From: an uncultured Lachnospiraceae bacterium
Lineage (GTDB): Bacteria; Bacillota; Clostridia; Lachnospirales; Lachnospiraceae
Assembly (NCBI GenBank): GCA_947626395.1
Contig: CANQRU010000013.1
Span: forward strand, 1-64,000
Reading direction: 5' to 3'
DNA: 64,000 bases
The position numbers were made by a program, and so were the translations under genes. Positions 6,548-15,551 of the stretch are shown piece after piece (the stretch's first letter is position 1; each line of letters opens with the position of its first letter). The notes beneath the pieces are model-generated. The model searched no databases, was not told the DNA's origin, and was given only the letters and a program-made list of their open reading frames with translations.

Positions 6548-7690
6548 TTATTTCCCTCCACTTTCCAGGAATTTCCTGACCTTCTTAATCATTCTCCAGA
6601 GATTTCTGTCGATCAGTACACGTACCGTCCTGACCGCCAACGCTCCCGCGCGGATTCGGCCTTTCATCTGGAGATTTCCGTCGATCACCGCGTTCTCGAA
6701 ATCAGGCGTGATCGTCAGTTCCGTACCATACAGCGCATAGAGTACACTGCACGCCGCCAGTACACTCCCCGTCGTCGCCGGGTCGTCGAATCCGAACGTA
6801 ATCTGCCCTGACGCCTTCTGCGGCAGGATATGCCGAATCATGGCCTTTGCCTGACGCCAGACCAGCCGGATCGTCTTCTGGTTCTTCGGATCTTCCAGGA
6901 AACGCTCGATCCAGCGGCGCTTCCTGTCCGCCCACTCAAGCTTCCCGCCGATCCGGTCAAAAATATTCTCGATCTTATCAATGATATCGTCGGAGGATTC
7001 TTCTGCCCCCGGCGGGTTATGTTCATTCTCATCCTGCCGCAGCTCTTCTTCCAAAGTCGGCAGCTGAGAAATATCGATGCCTTCCGTTATAGTTTCTTCG
7101 GTCTGGGAATCCGCCATATGAGCGGAATCTGCAGTTTCGGATATATTTTCCGTGACATTGTCCACGGAACTGGCAGCTTCATGTGTATCTCCCGCAGTGC
7201 CATTCGCTGTGCCTGCGGCATTGATAGTTCCGGATGTATCTCCCGCAGCGCTATCCGCGGCATCTGCCGAATCGGCAGTTCCGGATGAAACTCCCGCGGC
7301 GCCTGTCGCCCCATCATCCGTCTCCAGCGATGTTACGCTTACGATCTCATCTCCATCCGCTATATCCGCTTCGCCGTCAATTTCATCGTCCCACTCGCCG
7401 GCTTCGCCTGCCTCTTCATTTTCTTCTCCTCCCGAAGCAGAATGAAGCACAGTGAATCCGAACAGCTTCGCCGTGATATCCAGACCATTTTCATACGAAG
7501 CCAGAACAGAAACCGCGTGAAGCAGCCATGTGACCCGGACCTTCCCCGCGGGCTCTCCGTGCCAGCTTCCCTCCAGACGGTATCGGAGAGGAACCAGAAG
7601 CACCAGCAGCACGGCCGCAAGCAGCAGCCCCAGGATAACCAACAGCACAATCCCTATGATCTTAAGTATCAAAAGCAGGATATGCAGCAT
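6548..7690 (-). CDS. DUF2953-domain membrane-anchored protein with long acidic insertion
   Basis: 380 residues. A hydrophobic N-terminus of ~30 residues (LLLILKIIGIVLLVILGLLL...) gives one membrane anchor. The segment LVPLRYRLEG...WLLHAVSVLASYENG is the start of the DUF2953 region. Its C-terminal part (KAMIRHILPQ, GQITFGFDDPATTG, ITPDFENAVIDG) is intact. Between them (~residues 90-225) lies a low-complexity acidic stretch rich in Ala, Asp, Ser, Thr and Gly with imperfect repeats (SADAADSAAGD, INAAGTANGTAGD). This makes the protein much longer than the usual ~200-230 residues. It is translationally close to gerW, the B. subtilis ytfI-ytfJ arrangement. Function in sporulation is inferred from that pairing. 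GGGAGAGG precedes the ATG. Confidence 0.85.
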   Translation of the reverse strand: MLHILLLILKIIGIVLLVILGLLLAAVLLVLLVPLRYRLEGSWHGEPAGKVRVTWLLHAVSVLASYENGLDITAKLFGFTVLHSASGGEENEEAGEAGEWDDEIDGEADIADGDEIVSVTSLETDDGATGAAGVSSGTADSADAADSAAGDTSGTINAAGTANGTAGDTHEAASSVDNVTENISETADSAHMADSQTEETITEGIDISQLPTLEEELRQDENEHNPPGAEESSDDIIDKIENIFDRIGGKLEWADRKRRWIERFLEDPKNQKTIRLVWRQAKAMIRHILPQKASGQITFGFDDPATTGSVLAACSVLYALYGTELTITPDFENAVIDGNLQMKGRIRAGALAVRTVRVLIDRNLWRMIKKVRKFLESGGK

Positions 7691-7716
7691 CTCACCTCTC
7701 CCGATCTTTCATGCTT

Positions 7717-8037
7717 TCAGCCGGCGGCCATTTCCAGAAATTCCTCGATCCGGAACCCGCCGGTCTTTTGGTACATCTCGTCCACAATGCGGCCGGCCAG
7801 CTTCAGAGCCTCCTGATACCCCTGGGCGATTCCCAGAACCAGCAGTTCCCTGTCCTCGTAGTAATCCTTTAAGATCGTTTCCGTCGGATAGATGTCAAGG
7901 ATATTATTCCCATTGGAAGGGGGCGTAATCACATAGACGCCTTTTCCGGCCTTATTCTCGCGGATATCCTGAATGATCGCGAAGCGGCGGCGTCTCGCCT
8001 TCGCGCCCATATACAGATGCTCATACCAGACGATCAT
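7717..8037 (-). CDS. Conserved hypothetical protein, 106 residues
   Basis: The product starts MIVWYEHLYMGAKARRRRF and has a basic N-terminal patch, the central segment VYVITPPSNGNNILDIYP and a helical C-terminal half (ELLVLGIAQGYQEALKLAGRIVDEMY). The ATG at 8037 is preceded by GGAG eight bases upstream; longer in-frame starts lack an RBS. It lies 26 bases upstream of the DUF2953 gene on the same strand, so probably in the same transcript. No signal peptide or membrane segment is visible. I do not recognise a named domain; a small cytoplasmic protein of unknown function is the safest reading. Confidence 0.75.
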   Translation of the reverse strand: MIVWYEHLYMGAKARRRRFAIIQDIRENKAGKGVYVITPPSNGNNILDIYPTETILKDYYEDRELLVLGIAQGYQEALKLAGRIVDEMYQKTGGFRIEEFLEMAAG

Positions 8038-8181
8038 CCGCCTCACTCCTCTCTTAAAATCTGCTCCATGCATGCATTCGCGCGGCCGGTCCCGGCGCCG
8101 GATGATACGCTTTCTTCGGAAATCATACCAAAACACTGTGCCGAACGCCGCGGTTCTTCCATGAAATCATACCAACACGGC

Positions 8182-9429
8182 TCACTCTTCGAAAAGTTCC
8201 TGCGCCAGCAGCTCCATGCAGGCTTCCCTCTCCACGTAGTCCGTGCAGGCCAGCAGGCTTTCGCGGACATACTCCTCCAGCTCGTCCACCGACCGGAATG
8301 TCATCGGAAGCTGGGCCAGGACTCCGGACATCACGGCCCGCATCACGGCCTTGGGCATTCCCGCAAAGGACGCCTCCAGATCCTCGCAGAACTGCCGGCT
8401 CTTCTCCTCTACCCATTCCCGGTCCGCCGGCTCCGCCTCGCCGCCCGCCTCCTCAAGAGGCGCAAACTCGCTCGCGGACATCAGGATCTCCATTTTCTTC
8501 AGGTCGCCGTCGGTCTCGTCTTCTTTAAAATGGATCCGCTCCATGGCGGATTCCTGAATGCCTTCCAGGTCCTCCAGGGACTCGGTCAGCGTCTCGTCGA
8601 TCTCCGTAAGTCCTTCTTTCCGGAAATGCTCCCGCACGCCGCTCACCACATGGCGGAACATATCGTTCTCCCACACATCGATCATGGCCTCGTTCCGGCT
8701 CAGGAAAAGCACATACAGGTCATTTAACAGGCTCTCAAACTGAAGCTTCACATCCGCCTTGGTCTGGTACGCCTCGACGGCCCGGTCAAGACGGAAGCGG
8801 CAGTTCTCGTAGCCGTCCCGGTCCATGTTCCGGTAATCCGCGTCACGCAGAACAATATACGCCTCTTCCAGTTCCGGGTACTGCTCCGCTCTTCCCTCCG
8901 GCAGATCCACCATGGCGGAAGTGCGCAGCATATACAGAAGCCCCTCGATCCCGGCCTTATCGGCGCCGATATAGGTGGTCAGCTTGTCCATGACAAGACC
9001 GTAGAATTTCTGACGGGTATAACGGATCGGCAGCTGCGCCACCACGCTCCGCATGCCGCTGTCCAGGATCACCGCGTCTTTGGACGCGCGCAGGCGTTCC
9101 ACGATTTTCGCCGCGAATTCCTCAGGCGTCTCCTTCGGCGCCTCCATCTCCACGAAACGCCGTTCCAGACGGTTCAGAACGTATTCGTAGATCGTGTAGC
9201 AGTCGGCGTAGGATGTCAGGAGTTCCATCTCCTTCACGTTCCGGCTGCGGAGCGCGTCCACCTCGGCTGCCCGGTCCTCGCCGCCTAGGAAACCGTCAAG
9301 CAGCCGCCCGAATTCCCGCTCACGAGTGCGGATGTCCTCCGCCATAGCCGGAGATTCCAGCATCATCTCGCAGAATGTATAGTAATTGAGCGCCAGCCGC
9401 GAAAACGCGCAGCGGTAGGCGGACGACAT
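8182..9429 (-). CDS. Uncharacterised helical protein, 415 residues
   Basis: The product begins MSSAYRCAFSRLALNYYTFCEMM and is predominantly alpha-helical and acidic, with many Glu, Asp, Leu and Tyr, no signal peptide and no membrane segment. Stretches such as RRFVEMEAPKETPEEFAA and LPIRYTRQKFYGLVMDKL give no catalytic motif that I recognise. AAAGGA eight bases before the ATG at 9429 supports this start over upstream ones. It follows cinA after 107 bases and precedes the 106-residue hypothetical on the same strand. Codon use and composition match the neighbours. A protein-interaction or regulatory role is possible, but nothing in the sequence shows one. Confidence 0.75.
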   Translation of the reverse strand: MSSAYRCAFSRLALNYYTFCEMMLESPAMAEDIRTREREFGRLLDGFLGGEDRAAEVDALRSRNVKEMELLTSYADCYTIYEYVLNRLERRFVEMEAPKETPEEFAAKIVERLRASKDAVILDSGMRSVVAQLPIRYTRQKFYGLVMDKLTTYIGADKAGIEGLLYMLRTSAMVDLPEGRAEQYPELEEAYIVLRDADYRNMDRDGYENCRFRLDRAVEAYQTKADVKLQFESLLNDLYVLFLSRNEAMIDVWENDMFRHVVSGVREHFRKEGLTEIDETLTESLEDLEGIQESAMERIHFKEDETDGDLKKMEILMSASEFAPLEEAGGEAEPADREWVEEKSRQFCEDLEASFAGMPKAVMRAVMSGVLAQLPMTFRSVDELEEYVRESLLACTDYVEREACMELLAQELFEE

Positions 9430-9536
9430 AAGTCGTTTCCTTTCATGGGTTTCCAAAATTCCTGTCCTCCATGCTTTTTGATTATTCCACAGTATTCCGG
9501 CAGCAGCTTCTTTGCCGTCTCTGTCTGCACTGATAC

Positions 9537-10784
9537 CTATTTCGCGTAATTCTCCAGAATGCACCGCCGCAGCAGATCCAGCCCTTTCACAACGGCCTGC
9601 TCCCGCACCTTCTGGCGGTTGCCTTTGAACTGGTATTTCTCCACTTCAACCTTATCCTTCATGCAGCAGCCGATGTAGACCAGTCCAACCGGCTTGTCTT
9701 CCTCGCTGTCCGGTCCCGCGATGCCGGTGACCGCCACACAGGCGTCCGCGTCCGACGCGAACACGCCGCCGGTGGCCATTTCCTTCACGGTCTCCTTGCT
9801 GACGGCGCCGTATTTCTTAAGGGTCGCCTTATTCACATCCAGAAGCCTGCGTTTGGCCTTATTCGAATAGGTCACCAGTCCCTGACGGAATACCTCCGAC
9901 GCGCCGGGTACATTGACGATCCGGGCGGCCAGCATACCGCCGGTACAGGACTCGGCCGTGGTCACAGTCAGCTCGTATTTCTTAAGCAGGCGGACGACCG
10001 CCATTTCCAGCGTCTCGTCCTCTCTGGTCGTATAAACCGCCGTGCCGAAGCGCCTGCGGATCTCCTTCACTACGGGGCGCAGAAGCTTCTCGCCCTCTTC
10101 GGCGTTCGCCGCCCTGGCGGTGACGCGCAGATGAACCTCTCCCACCTTCGCGTAGGTGGCGATGGTCGGATTCGTCTGGGCGTCGATCAGGTCCAGAAGC
10201 TCGCTTTCCACCTTGCTCTCGCCCACGCCGCAGATCTTCACCATCTGGGAAATGAGAAGCTCCGGCTGCTTCCTCTGCAGATACGGAATTACCTTCTCCT
10301 CAAACATCGGGATCAGCTCATTCGGCGGTCCCGGCAGAAGGATCGCGCATTTGCCGTTCTTTTCAAGGATCAGGCCGGGCGCGGTGCCATTTTCATTATC
10401 AAGGACCGCGGCTCCGTGAGGAACCATGGCCTGGCGCCAGTTATTATCCGGGATCTCCTTAAGCGTACTGTTCTTAAAATACTCCCGGATCCGCTCCTTC
10501 GTATGTTCGTCCGGTTCCAGGGGCATCTCCATGACCTTCGCGCAGGTCTCCCGGGTCAGATCGTCCTCTGTCGGCCCAAGGCCGCCGGACAGGATCACCA
10601 CATCGGACCGGCCAAGCGCCGTCCGGACCGCCCCGGCGAGGCGCTCTTCATTGTCCCCCACCACGGTCTGATGGTACATGGACAGGCCCAGACCGGCGCA
10701 CTGGGCGGCCAGGTACTGGGCGTTGGTATTCACGATATTGCCCATAAGGATCTCGGTGCCCACCGAGATCAGTTCCGCTGTCAT
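9537..10784 (-). CDS. cinA: CinA-family protein, competence/damage-inducible, NMN amidohydrolase domain
   Basis: 415 residues, full length. The N-terminal MoaB/MogA-like domain starts MTAELISVGTEILMGNIVNTN and carries ILSGGLGPTEDDLTRE. The C-terminal CinA/PncC domain has TTAESCTGGMLAARIVNVPGAS and VTGIAGPDS. The family hydrolyses ADP-ribose-like and/or nicotinamide mononucleotide substrates in pyridine-nucleotide salvage. It begins one base after pgsA ends, a typical pgsA-cinA pair of Firmicutes. GGGAG precedes the ATG. Overproduced natural competence should not be inferred from the name. Confidence 0.95.
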   Translation of the reverse strand: MTAELISVGTEILMGNIVNTNAQYLAAQCAGLGLSMYHQTVVGDNEERLAGAVRTALGRSDVVILSGGLGPTEDDLTRETCAKVMEMPLEPDEHTKERIREYFKNSTLKEIPDNNWRQAMVPHGAAVLDNENGTAPGLILEKNGKCAILLPGPPNELIPMFEEKVIPYLQRKQPELLISQMVKICGVGESKVESELLDLIDAQTNPTIATYAKVGEVHLRVTARAANAEEGEKLLRPVVKEIRRRFGTAVYTTREDETLEMAVVRLLKKYELTVTTAESCTGGMLAARIVNVPGASEVFRQGLVTYSNKAKRRLLDVNKATLKKYGAVSKETVKEMATGGVFASDADACVAVTGIAGPDSEEDKPVGLVYIGCCMKDKVEVEKYQFKGNRQKVREQAVVKGLDLLRRCILENYAK

Positions 10785-10785
10785 C

Positions 10786-11367
10786 TCACATACTCCCTTC
10801 CGTAAGTACCTTGTGATTCTTAGCGATGTAATCGATGAGCGACACCACGGTCAGGATCAGCGCGATCCAGACGCAGAGCGTCGTAAGCATCTGCATGAAA
10901 CCCGCCCGGAAATTCACGATCAGCAGGATCACGGCGATCATCTGGAACGTCGTCTTGAATTTCCCCCAGTAGCTGGCCGCGATGACCACGCCGTTGTCGG
11001 AAGCCACCAGACGAAAGCCGCTGATGATGAACTCGCGGCTGATGATGATGATGACCATCCAGGCAGGAAGCCGGCCCATCTCCACCAGGCAGATGAGCGC
11101 CGAGCAGACTAAAAGCTTATCCGCCAGCGGATCCATGAACTTGCCGAAATTCGTGACCAGGTTATACTTCCTGGCGATCCTGCCGTCCAGCATGTCCGTC
11201 AGGCTGGCGATGATGAAAATGGCGACGGCGATGTAGTCCACATACGGAAGGATACTGCCGAAAAGCGCCATAAACCAGCCCCACTGCTGGTGGCTGCCCA
11301 GAAGAAGCAGCACAAAGGGCACGATCAGAATTACACGGAAAATCGTTAATTTGTTAGGCAGATTCAT
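10786..11367 (-). CDS. pgsA: CDP-diacylglycerol-glycerol-3-phosphate 3-phosphatidyltransferase
   Basis: 193 residues with about four to five membrane segments. The CDP-alcohol phosphotransferase signature is complete: the DG-AR-G-D-D pattern in DMLDGRIARKY and GKFMDPLADK. It makes phosphatidylglycerol phosphate, the committed step of phosphatidylglycerol synthesis in the cytoplasmic membrane. The start overlaps the rimO stop by four bases, implying translational coupling, and GGAGG lies upstream. Residues MNLPNKLTIFRVILIVPF are the standard N-terminus. Confidence 0.97.
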   Translation of the reverse strand: MNLPNKLTIFRVILIVPFVLLLLGSHQQWGWFMALFGSILPYVDYIAVAIFIIASLTDMLDGRIARKYNLVTNFGKFMDPLADKLLVCSALICLVEMGRLPAWMVIIIISREFIISGFRLVASDNGVVIAASYWGKFKTTFQMIAVILLIVNFRAGFMQMLTTLCVWIALILTVVSLIDYIAKNHKVLTEGSM

Positions 11368-12701
11368 AGGCTCCCCTCCTCACAGATCTCCCCGATCAGA
11401 TCATATTCCGCCGCCCCCGTCACCTTCACCCTGACGAAGTCGCCGGTCATCAGTTCTTCATCCGTATTCACAAACAGCAGTCCGTCCACGCCGGGCGCAT
11501 CCATATAGGTCCGCCCCACATAGGCGTTCTCGTCGGCCACCTTGCCTTCGATCAGAACCTCCAGCACGCGCCCCACCATCGCTTCCGACTTGTCGAAGGC
11601 GATCTCCTGCTGAAGCTCCATCACCTCGTCCCGCCGTTCCTCCTTCACTTCTTCCGGAACCTGATCCGGGAAGGAAGCCGCCGGCGTATCTTCCTCCTGC
11701 GAATAGGCGAACACGCCCAGCCGCTCGAATTCCATATCATTTACAAAATCCATCAGGATCTCGTGATCCTCCTGCGTCTCTCCCGGGAAACCCGAGATCA
11801 GCGTGGTGCGGAGCACGATATCCGGGATCCGCTCCCGCAGGCGCCCCACGATCTGCCGCAGGCTCTCCTGCGTGGTCCGCCGGCCCATCCGCTTTAAGAT
11901 CCGGTCGCTGGCGTGCTGGATCGGCAGATCCAGATAATGGCAGATCTTCTCCTCCTCCGCGATCACATCGATCAGTTCTTCCGTGATCTCTTCCGGGTAG
12001 CAGTACTGGATCCGGATCCACTGGATGCCCGGTATGCGGCAAAGCTCGCGCAGAAGCCGCGGAAGGGATTTCTTCCCATACAGATCCACGCCGTAAAGCG
12101 TCGTCTCCTGGGCCACCAGGATCAGTTCCTTTACGCCCTGACGCGCAAGCGTCCTCGCCTCGTCCAGAAGTTCCTCCATCGGAACGCTCCGGTAACTTCC
12201 CCGCAGGCTGGGAATGATGCAGTAGGTGCAGCGCTTGTCGCAGCCCTCCGCAATCTTCAGGAACGCATAGTAGCCGCCTGTGGTCACAATGCGGTCCGCC
12301 GCCACCTTAGGAAGTGCGTTGATATCGGCAAACCTTTCGGATTTCTCTCCTTTTAGGGCTTTATCTAGCACTTCGGCGATCTCATCGTAAGCCGATGTGC
12401 CCACCACCGCGTCCACCTCCGGGATCTCCGTAAGGATCTCGTCCCGGTAGCGCTGGGCCAGGCAGCCGGTGACGATCAGCGCCTTACAGGGGCCTGAGGC
12501 GCGCCACTGGGCCATCTCCAGGATCGTATTCACGCTTTCTTCCTTGGCGTCGCCGATGAAACAGCAGGTATTGATAAGGATCGCGTCGGCCTCCGCCTCG
12601 TCGTCGGTAAATTCATATCCGCCGCTGCGCAGAAGGCCAAGCATCTTCTCCGTATCTACCAGGTTCTTGTCGCAGCCCAGGGAAATGCAAAGTATCTTCA
12701 T
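11364..12701 (-). CDS. rimO: Ribosomal protein S12 methylthiotransferase
   Basis: 445 residues. An N-terminal UPF0004 domain (ISLGCDKNLVDTEKMLG, NTCCFIGDAKEES, VTGCLAQRY) supplies one 4Fe-4S cluster. A radical-SAM core follows with CDKRCTYCIIPSLRGSYRS (CxxxCxxC), and a TRAM domain ends the protein. RimO beta-methylthiolates the conserved Asp of ribosomal protein S12. SLGCDKNLVD separates RimO from MiaB. GAGGAG lies just before the ATG; pgsA follows with overlap. Confidence 0.96.
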   Translation of the reverse strand: MKILCISLGCDKNLVDTEKMLGLLRSGGYEFTDDEAEADAILINTCCFIGDAKEESVNTILEMAQWRASGPCKALIVTGCLAQRYRDEILTEIPEVDAVVGTSAYDEIAEVLDKALKGEKSERFADINALPKVAADRIVTTGGYYAFLKIAEGCDKRCTYCIIPSLRGSYRSVPMEELLDEARTLARQGVKELILVAQETTLYGVDLYGKKSLPRLLRELCRIPGIQWIRIQYCYPEEITEELIDVIAEEEKICHYLDLPIQHASDRILKRMGRRTTQESLRQIVGRLRERIPDIVLRTTLISGFPGETQEDHEILMDFVNDMEFERLGVFAYSQEEDTPAASFPDQVPEEVKEERRDEVMELQQEIAFDKSEAMVGRVLEVLIEGKVADENAYVGRTYMDAPGVDGLLFVNTDEELMTGDFVRVKVTGAAEYDLIGEICEEGSL

Positions 12702-12762
12702 GGTTGCTCCTCGTTCTGATCTCTAAGGAAGCGGTCTCCGTGAGCCGGGAAACACCCGGTCC

Positions 12763-13119
12763 CTACTCGGTCACTTCCGAAAGATCCTCGTCAGCTGCGT
12801 CAGGCTCAGCCGTATCCGCGGCTTCGGTCCCTGCCGCCTCCATTTCCGCGGTCTCCGCCGCAGCTGCCGTCGGCTCGTCGTCGGCGGTATCGTCCTCACT
12901 GACGATCTTCACCTTCTGATGGTACAGTTCATCCACCGCCACGGAAAGCGGCTTCCGTCCCGCGGACGGAACCATGGCGTCTTCGCCGGCGATCAGCTGG
13001 CGCGCCCTTTTGGCGGTCGCAATCACGATAGAATAACGGCTCTGGACCACCGGCTCCTCGCCCGGCTCCACACCGCTGTTAACTGCCTGGATCAGATCAT
13101 GATAAGATGGATGTAACAT
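12763..13119 (-). CDS. rpoZ: RNA polymerase omega subunit with acidic C-terminal extension
   Basis: 118 residues from MLHPSYHDLIQAVNSG. The omega core (SRYSIVIATAKRARQLIAGE and KPLSVAVDELYHQKVKI) promotes assembly and stability of RNA polymerase. After ~residue 75 the protein runs into an Ala/Glu/Asp/Thr-rich tail (AAAETAEMEAAGTEAADT) roughly doubling the usual length. The ATG at 13119 has AGAGAGGAG nine bases upstream. It stands 44 bases after gmk, the standard gmk-rpoZ order. Confidence 0.93.
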   Translation of the reverse strand: MLHPSYHDLIQAVNSGVEPGEEPVVQSRYSIVIATAKRARQLIAGEDAMVPSAGRKPLSVAVDELYHQKVKIVSEDDTADDEPTAAAAETAEMEAAGTEAADTAEPDAADEDLSEVTE

Positions 13120-13163
13120 AGATAAATGCTCCTCTCTTTGATGCATTGTTATAGTCTTGTATT

Positions 13164-13784
13164 TCAGTTCTCCGCCAGTTCCGCGCGGATCTTCTCGACG
13201 AACCGCCGGTTATTGCTCATTCTGGCGTGCTGCGCCTGAATGATCCGGTGCATCTCCTCGACGCAGGCGTCCAGATCGTCGTTGATCAGCAGATAGTCAT
13301 AGCGGTCCATGCCTTCTGCCTCCTCCTTCGCACGCGCAAGGCGCTCGCGGATGACTTCCCCGCTCTCGGAGCCCCGTCCGGTCAGACGGCGCCTAAGCTC
13401 CGCCGCGTCCGGCGCCGATACGAACAGAAGCAGCGTATCCGGAAACTCCTCCTTCACCTTCAGCGCGCCCTGGATCTCGATCTCCAGGATCACGTCCTTC
13501 CCCGCCTGCAGCTGTTCCAGCACATAACTCTTCGGCGTTCCGTAAGAATGCTTCACATATCTGGCGTATTCGAGCAGTTCTTCCTCCCGGATCATCCGGT
13601 CAAATTCCTCGTCCGTCACAAAGAAGTATTCCCGGCCGTGTACTTCGCCATCCCTCGGACTTCTGGTGGTGGCTGAGATGGAAAGCGCGTAGTTGTCGTA
13701 CCGGCTCAGAAGTTCCTTCATGAGAGTTCCCTTGCCCGCGCCGGAGAACCCCGACACTACCGCCAATATTCCCTGATCGCTCAT
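13164..13784 (-). CDS. gmk: Guanylate kinase
   Basis: 206 residues with the P-loop SGFSGAGKGTLM, the GMP-binding block SATTRSPRDGEVHGREYFF and YGTPKSYV, all typical of GMP kinase (GMP + ATP to GDP + ADP) in nucleotide synthesis and (p)ppGpp homeostasis. AGGAGC and AAGGA precede the ATG. In most Clostridia a small remA (DUF370) gene lies between yicC and gmk; here that 89-base gap is too small to hold it. Confidence 0.97.
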   Translation of the reverse strand: MSDQGILAVVSGFSGAGKGTLMKELLSRYDNYALSISATTRSPRDGEVHGREYFFVTDEEFDRMIREEELLEYARYVKHSYGTPKSYVLEQLQAGKDVILEIEIQGALKVKEEFPDTLLLFVSAPDAAELRRRLTGRGSESGEVIRERLARAKEEAEGMDRYDYLLINDDLDACVEEMHRIIQAQHARMSNNRRFVEKIRAELAEN

Positions 13785-13873
13785 ATCCTTATGCTCCTAT
13801 CCTCCGATGCTTTGCTCTGGGCCGCGATGCCGCGGACTGCTCCGCGCCGCGCGGTCCCGCGATCCGGAAAACA

Positions 13874-14752
13874 TCACTCGATGTTCTGTATCTGCTCCCG
13901 CACCTTCTCGATGCCGGTCTTCAGCTCGATAGCCTTGCCGGACACCTCCAGGTCGCTGGCCTTGGAGAGGATCGTGTTGGCCTCCCGGTTCATCTCCTGG
14001 GCAATGAAATCCAGTTTCCGCCCAACGCTTCCGCCGGCCTCCAGTTCCTTCTTCGTGGCCGCGATATGGCTCCTAAGCCGCACCGTCTCCTCATCCACAC
14101 AGATCTTATCCGCGAAGATCGTGGTCTCGGTGACGATCCTGGCTTCATCCACCGTATTGTTCTCCAGAAGTTCTTTCACCTTCTCGGTCAGTCTGGCCCG
14201 GTACTCCTCGACGATGGACGGCGACCGGTTCTCGATCTCCTCCACCAGTCCCAGCATCTCGTCCAGCTTGCTGATCAGGTCGTTCTTCAGATGTTCGCCC
14301 TCGCGGATGCGGGTCTCCACAAACGCCTTCGCCGCCTCTTCCACCGCGCCTGACAGCAGCTTCCACATGGATTCCTCGTCCTCCGGCGTCTCCTCCATGG
14401 TCAGGACCTCCGGCATGCGCGCAAGCTGCGACACGGTCACATCGTCTGCAAGGCCGAACTGCTCCTTCATTTTCCTAAAATATTCCATGTACTCCGCGGC
14501 CAGGCCCTCGTTATACTTAAGCTGCATGGTCTGGGTCGTGTAATCTTCATAGGTGATGAAGATGTCCACTTTGCCGCGCTGGATATCATTTTTCAGTAAA
14601 TTGCGGAGAGCGGCCTCGAAATAATTAAACTTCTTCGGCATCTTGATGCTCATGTCCAGATAGCGGTGGTTCACCGACTTGATCTCTACGGAAATCTTGT
14701 ACTGATCCGTGACCTTCTCACATCTGCCGAAGCCCGTCATACTCTTGATCAT
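13874..14752 (-). CDS. yicC: YicC/YloC-family endoribonuclease
   Basis: 292 residues beginning MIKSMTGFGRCEKV, the hallmark N-terminus of the YicC family. ISVEIKSVNHRYLDMSIK and the C-terminal DUF1732 part (GRKLDFIAQEMNREANTI, ASDLEVSGKAIELKTGIEK) are complete. YicC proteins are metal-dependent endoribonucleases reported to act in RNA turnover. The ATG at 14752 has AGAGAGGA eight bases upstream. It is the first gene of a long leftward operon and lies under a near-consensus promoter. Confidence 0.95.
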   Translation of the reverse strand: MIKSMTGFGRCEKVTDQYKISVEIKSVNHRYLDMSIKMPKKFNYFEAALRNLLKNDIQRGKVDIFITYEDYTTQTMQLKYNEGLAAEYMEYFRKMKEQFGLADDVTVSQLARMPEVLTMEETPEDEESMWKLLSGAVEEAAKAFVETRIREGEHLKNDLISKLDEMLGLVEEIENRSPSIVEEYRARLTEKVKELLENNTVDEARIVTETTIFADKICVDEETVRLRSHIAATKKELEAGGSVGRKLDFIAQEMNREANTILSKASDLEVSGKAIELKTGIEKVREQIQNIE

Positions 14753-14787
14753 TTCGCGGTTCCTCTCTTTCCTCATAGTTAAATACC

Positions 14788-14816
14788 ATTATACGGCAAA
14801 TGGAAAATGAAGTCAA
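14788..14816 (-). promoter_or_regulatory. SigmaA promoter of the yicC-gmk-rpoZ operon
   Basis: On the minus strand TTGACT, a 17-base spacer, then TATAAT. Near consensus and 36 bases before the yicC start. Confidence 0.9.
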
Positions 14817-14853
14817 CATCGGGCGGAAAAGTTTCCTGCGGTTTGCCGGGTAC

Positions 14854-14882
14854 TTGTGCTGTTTTCATATCTGTGCTATGAT
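14854..14882 (+). promoter_or_regulatory. SigmaA promoter of the nitroreductase gene
   Basis: TTGTGC, a 17-base spacer, then TATGAT, 45 bases before the ATG. Divergent from the yicC promoter. Confidence 0.8.
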
Positions 14883-14927
14883 GAGCATATCCGATTTCAT
14901 TTAAGAAAACATTCGAGGTGAACGATT

Positions 14928-15509
14928 ATGGAGATTATGGACCTTTTGCAGACCAAGCGGACCTACCGCCGTTTTGACCAGAGCCGGCCGGTCCCGCGGC
15001 AGGTCGTCGACGACATGATGGAAGCGGCCAGACTCGCCTCCTGCGCCGGCAACAAGCAGCCGCTGCGCTATCTGGCAGTCTGCTCAGAAGAACTGGTGGA
15101 ACAGATCTTCCCCTTCACCTACTGGGCCGCCGCCCTGACCGACGCCGTGGGACGCCCGAGAAAAGACCATCATCCGGTCATGTACTGGGCAGTTCTCTGC
15201 GATAAGGACGCGAAGAATTTCGGCCTCGGCGTGGACGCCGGGCTGGCCATGGACAACATTATCACGGCCGCCTGGTATCACGGCGTGGGAAGCTGCATGA
15301 TGGGCAATATCAACCGGGATGAGATACGCAGGATCCTGTCCGTCGATCCTTCCCTGGAGATCCTGTATATGATCGCTTTCGGCTATCCCGCGCACCGAAG
15401 CGCCGTCGTGGATCCGGACGCGTCCGGGAGCCTGAACTACTATATGGACGAGGATGAGAATTTCTACGTACCGAAGCGGAAAGTTTCGGACTTCATAGAG
15501 ATCAAATGA
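14928..15509 (+). CDS. Nitroreductase-family flavoprotein
   Basis: 193 residues. MDLLQTKRTYRRFDQSRPVP is the standard FMN-binding start of the family, with the Arg residues contacting phosphate. CAGNKQPLRYLAV and the later GLGVDAGLAMDNIITAAWYHGVGSCMMG block match the second FMN-contact region. These proteins reduce nitroaromatics, quinones or related substrates with NAD(P)H; the physiological substrate is not visible. GAGGTG lies seven bases before the ATG. rqcH follows after 42 bases and may be co-transcribed. Confidence 0.9.
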   Translation: MEIMDLLQTKRTYRRFDQSRPVPRQVVDDMMEAARLASCAGNKQPLRYLAVCSEELVEQIFPFTYWAAALTDAVGRPRKDHHPVMYWAVLCDKDAKNFGLGVDAGLAMDNIITAAWYHGVGSCMMGNINRDEIRRILSVDPSLEILYMIAFGYPAHRSAVVDPDASGSLNYYMDEDENFYVPKRKVSDFIEIK

Positions 15510-15551
15510 TGCCGCGGCCGCAGGCCGCGCAGTACGGAGGTTTTATCATAA

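Noticed and set aside
15084-15395. Minus-strand frame opposite the nitroreductase gene
   Set aside because: A shadow frame; the + strand has the promoter, RBS and conserved FMN motifs.
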